From assembly GCA_963853835.1 (NCBI GenBank), contig OY970832.1, positions 38,286,063 to 38,350,062 of the forward strand: DNA of 64,000 nucleotides, read 5' to 3'. How positions within the stretch are numbered: position 1 is the stretch's first letter; each line of letters begins with the position of its first letter. Both the position numbers and the translations under genes were made by a program. Of this stretch, positions 62,201 through 64,000 are shown piece by piece. The notes beneath the pieces were generated by a model. It ran no database searches. It was not told the origin of the DNA and saw only the letters and a list, made by a program, of their open reading frames with translations. The DNA is from Calendula officinalis. Lineage: Eukaryota > Streptophyta > Magnoliopsida > Asterales > Asteraceae.

Positions 62201-63288
62201 TTCATAACTTTCAGCTCGGGTGTCCGTTTCAAGCCCACGAGTAACCAAAATAGCTGGTTCGTTCGTCACTGCCAAGAACAAGTTCGGCCAGAACTCTTCA
62301 GTGTTCCCGGCCCGAACTTCATTTTCGGCCCGAACTTCAACCTCGGCCCGAACTTCAACCTCGGCCCGAACTCCGACCTCGGCCCGAACTTCAACCTCGG
62401 CCCGAACATCATCCTCAGCCCGAACACCGAACTTCGGCCCGAACACCACTTCGGCCCGAACACCACTTCGGCCCGAACATCCCACTTCGGCCCGAACACC
62501 ACTTCGGCCCGAACATCCCTCTTCGGCCCGAACTCTTCAATATCCAAAATTGTGTGACTATAGGTGCTATACTAAAACATTCATAACTTTCAGCTCGGGT
62601 GTGCGTTTCACGCCCACGAGTAACGAAAATAGCTGGTTCGTTCGTCACTGCCAAGAACAAGTTCGGCCCGAACTCTTCACTGTTCCCGGCCCGAACTTCA
62701 TTTTTGGGCCGAACTTCAACCTCGGCCCGAACTCCGACCTCGGCCCGAACTTCAACCTCGGCCCGAACTTCAACCTCGGCCCGAACTCCGACCTCGGCCC
62801 GAACTTCAACCTCGGCCCGAACATCATCATCGGCCCGAACACCACTTCGGCCCGAACACCACTTCGGCCCGAACATCCCACTTCGGCCCGAACACCACTG
62901 CGGCCCGAACATCCCTCTTCGGCCCGAACTCTTCAATATCCAAGATTGTGTGACAAAAAGTGCTATACTAAAACATTCATAACTTTCAGCTCGGGTGACC
63001 GTTTCAAGCCCACGAGTAACCAAAATAGCTGGTTCATTCGTCACTGCCAAGAACAAGTTCGGCCCGAACTCTTCACTGTTCCCGGCCCGAACTTCATTTT
63101 CGGCCCGCACTTCCACCTCGTCCCGAACTTCAACCTCGGCCCGAACTCCGACCTCGACCCGAACTCCAACCTCGGCCCGAACATCATCCTCGGCCCGAAC
63201 ACCGAACTTCGGCCCGAACACCACTTCGGCCCGAACACCACTTCGGCCCGAACATCCCTCTTCGGCCCGAACTCTTCAATATCCAAGA
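59263..63288. repeat. Nine-monomer HOR unit, 4026 bp, copy 2
   Basis: E 59263 (380), B' 59643 (596), B' 60239 (559), A 60798 (378), G 61176 (580), H 61756 (415), I 62171 (379), J 62550 (396) and K 62946 (343). It is near-identical to copy 1. The length differences are one base (CGGCCGAACACC near 60700), 37 bp in A (one 18-bp plus one 19-bp subrepeat) and 72 bp in K (whole subrepeats). Confidence 0.9.
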
Positions 63289-64000
63289 TTATGTGACAAT
63301 AGGTGCTATACTAAAACATTCATAACTTTCAGCTCGGGTGTCCGTTTCAAGCCCACGAGTAACGAAAATAGCTGGTTCGTTCGTCACTGCCAAGAACAAG
63401 TTCAGCCCGAACTCTTCACTGTTCCCGGCCCGAACTTCATTTTCGGCCCGAACTTCAACCTCGGCCCGAACTTCAACCTCGGCCCGAACTCCGACCTCGG
63501 CCCGAACTTCAAACTTGGCCCGAAGATCGTCATCGACCCGAACACCGAACTTCGGCCCGAACACCACTTCGGCCCGAACACCACTTCGGCCCGAACATCC
63601 CACTTCGGCCCGAACACCACTCCGGCCCGAACATCCCTCTTCGGCCCGAACTCTTCAATATCCAAGATTGTGTGACAAAAGGTGCTATACTAAAACATTC
63701 ATAACATTCAGCTTGGGTGTCCGTTTAACGCCCACGAGTAACGAAAATAGCTGGTTCGTTCGTCACTGCCAAGAACAAGTTCGGCCCGAACTCTTCACTG
63801 TTCCCGGCCCGAACTTCATTTTAGGGCCGAACTTCATTTTCGGCCCGAACTTCAACCTCGGCCCGAACTCCGACCTCAGCCCGAACTCCGACCTCGGCCC
63901 GAACATCATCATCGGCCCGAACACCAAACTTCGGCCCGAACACCACTTCGGCCCGAACACCACTTCGGCCCGAACACCACTTCGGCCCGAACACCACTTC
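63289..64000. repeat. One monomer plus a partial monomer at the window end
   Basis: A monomer at 63289 (379) has ATTATGTGACAATAGG, TTTCAAGCCC and TAACGAAAATAGC, mixing I and J features. The last one starts at 63668 and is cut at 64000. It has CATAACATTCAG, TTTAACGCCC and TTTTAGGGCCG. Neither is class E, so the 4.1-kb periodicity does not continue in phase. Confidence 0.8.

Larger units (their letters stand above)
1..64000. repeat. Satellite DNA array, 148 monomers, continues past both ends
   Basis: Every part of the window is built from one monomer family. The core motifs TTGTGTGACAAAAGG, CATAACTTTCAG and GGTTCGTTCGTCAC recur 148 times, all in the same orientation, at spacings of 286-628 bp (mean about 433 bp). 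Between cores lies a block of 17-19 bp subrepeats sharing CGGCCCGAAC, roughly 2,500 decamers in total by extrapolation. No stretch of more than a few bases falls outside the family. There is no inserted transposon, no inverted segment, no telomere repeat and no RNA gene. Orientation, nested higher-order repeats and length fit eukaryotic heterochromatic satellite. Centromeric placement is inference only. Long open frames exist on both strands because the subrepeat lacks stop codons; I do not treat them as genes. Confidence 0.97.
45090..64000. repeat. Region 4: mixed classes A, B', E, G-K with long HOR units
   Basis: B' resembles B but often has TTCATATTCGG after the core and GGCCTGAACACC, and its second block starts TTCAACCTCGGCCCG. 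A here has CACTGCCAAGAAC rather than the GCGAAGAAC of region 3. E has AATAACTGG, GCCAAGGACAAG and usually five A (TGACAAAAAGG). G has AATAGATGG and GGCCGAACTCTTCAG. A variant with CATAAATTTCAG sits after GGCTCGAACTCTTC at 49716, 52240, 53955, 56663 and 60798, and also occurs at 54748. The next entries give the order. Confidence 0.88.

Noticed and set aside
1..64000. CRISPR-like array of short repeats with spacers
   Set aside because: The parts between decamers are 7-9 bp and themselves repeated in fixed order. There are no unique spacers, leader or cas genes.
1..64000. Iteron-type replication origin
   Set aside because: Unit size of 17-19 bp fits iterons, but there are thousands of copies over 64 kb, no initiator gene, and monomer HOR structure.
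1..64000. CENP-B box
   Set aside because: I searched the core and subrepeat by eye for TTCG followed at the right spacing by A and CGGG and found no match on the plus strand. TTCG motifs are followed by other bases.
1..64000. Inserted transposon or retroelement
   Set aside because: No break in the monomer pattern is large enough, and no terminal inverted or long terminal repeats exist apart from those given by the subrepeats.
1..64000. Assembly artefact producing the long array
   Set aside because: Copies carry private variants in consistent order and units are not exact duplicates, which argues for real sequence. Copy number at the 4.1-kb and 795-bp duplications cannot be confirmed without reads.

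Overview
The whole window is one uninterrupted tandem-repeat (satellite) array. I see no protein-coding gene, RNA gene or mobile element in it. Both ends fall inside repeat units, so the array continues past the window. The organism is a eukaryote by inference: tens of kilobases of monomer satellite with nested higher-order repeats are typical of centromeric, pericentromeric or subtelomeric heterochromatin. The core stretch around CATAACTTTCAGCTCGGG looks to me like motifs seen in plant repeats, but that is recollection, not a search result, so the lineage stays open.

The basic monomer has two parts. The first is a core of about 127 bp (about 43% GC), running from TCAATATCCAAG through TTGTGTGAC, CATAACTTTCAG and GGTTCGTTCGTCAC to AACAAGTT. 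The second is a GC-richer block (about 61% GC) of 17, 18 or 19-bp subrepeats, each built on the decamer CGGCCCGAAC plus a 7-9 bp variable tail. The tails come in a fixed order: TTCATTTT, TTCAACCT, TCCGACCT, TTCAACCT or ATCAACCT, ATCATCCT, ACCGAACTT, ACCACTT, ATCCCACTT, ACCACTT, ATCCCTCTT. I count 148 cores (first at 44, last at 63668). Core-to-core spacing ranges from 286 to 628 bp with a mean near 433 bp, and common lengths differ by whole subrepeats (326, 343, 361, 379, 398, 415).

Region by region. (1) 1-21541 is a higher-order repeat of monomer classes I call a, b, c, d, e, f. It is a 6-mer of about 2.4-2.6 kb that contracts to 4-mers of 1.62 kb and a 3-mer of 1.30 kb. Class c is a composite carrying an internal truncated core. 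(2) 21542-28850 holds the same classes in loose order, including an apparently undeleted progenitor of class c. (3) 28851-45089 is a dimer array (A about 415 bp, B about 576-628 bp, unit about 1.0 kb). From 35396 onward the dimers are themselves arranged in an octamer of about 3.8 kb. (4) 45090-64000 is a third set of classes, with a 795-bp tandem pair and a 4.1-kb nine-monomer unit present twice.

No genes work together here. What the window records is turnover of the array: unequal exchange, deletion inside arrays, local amplification and CpG decay. Monomer positions below count from the first T of TTGTGTGAC in each core. All lengths and counts were made by hand.
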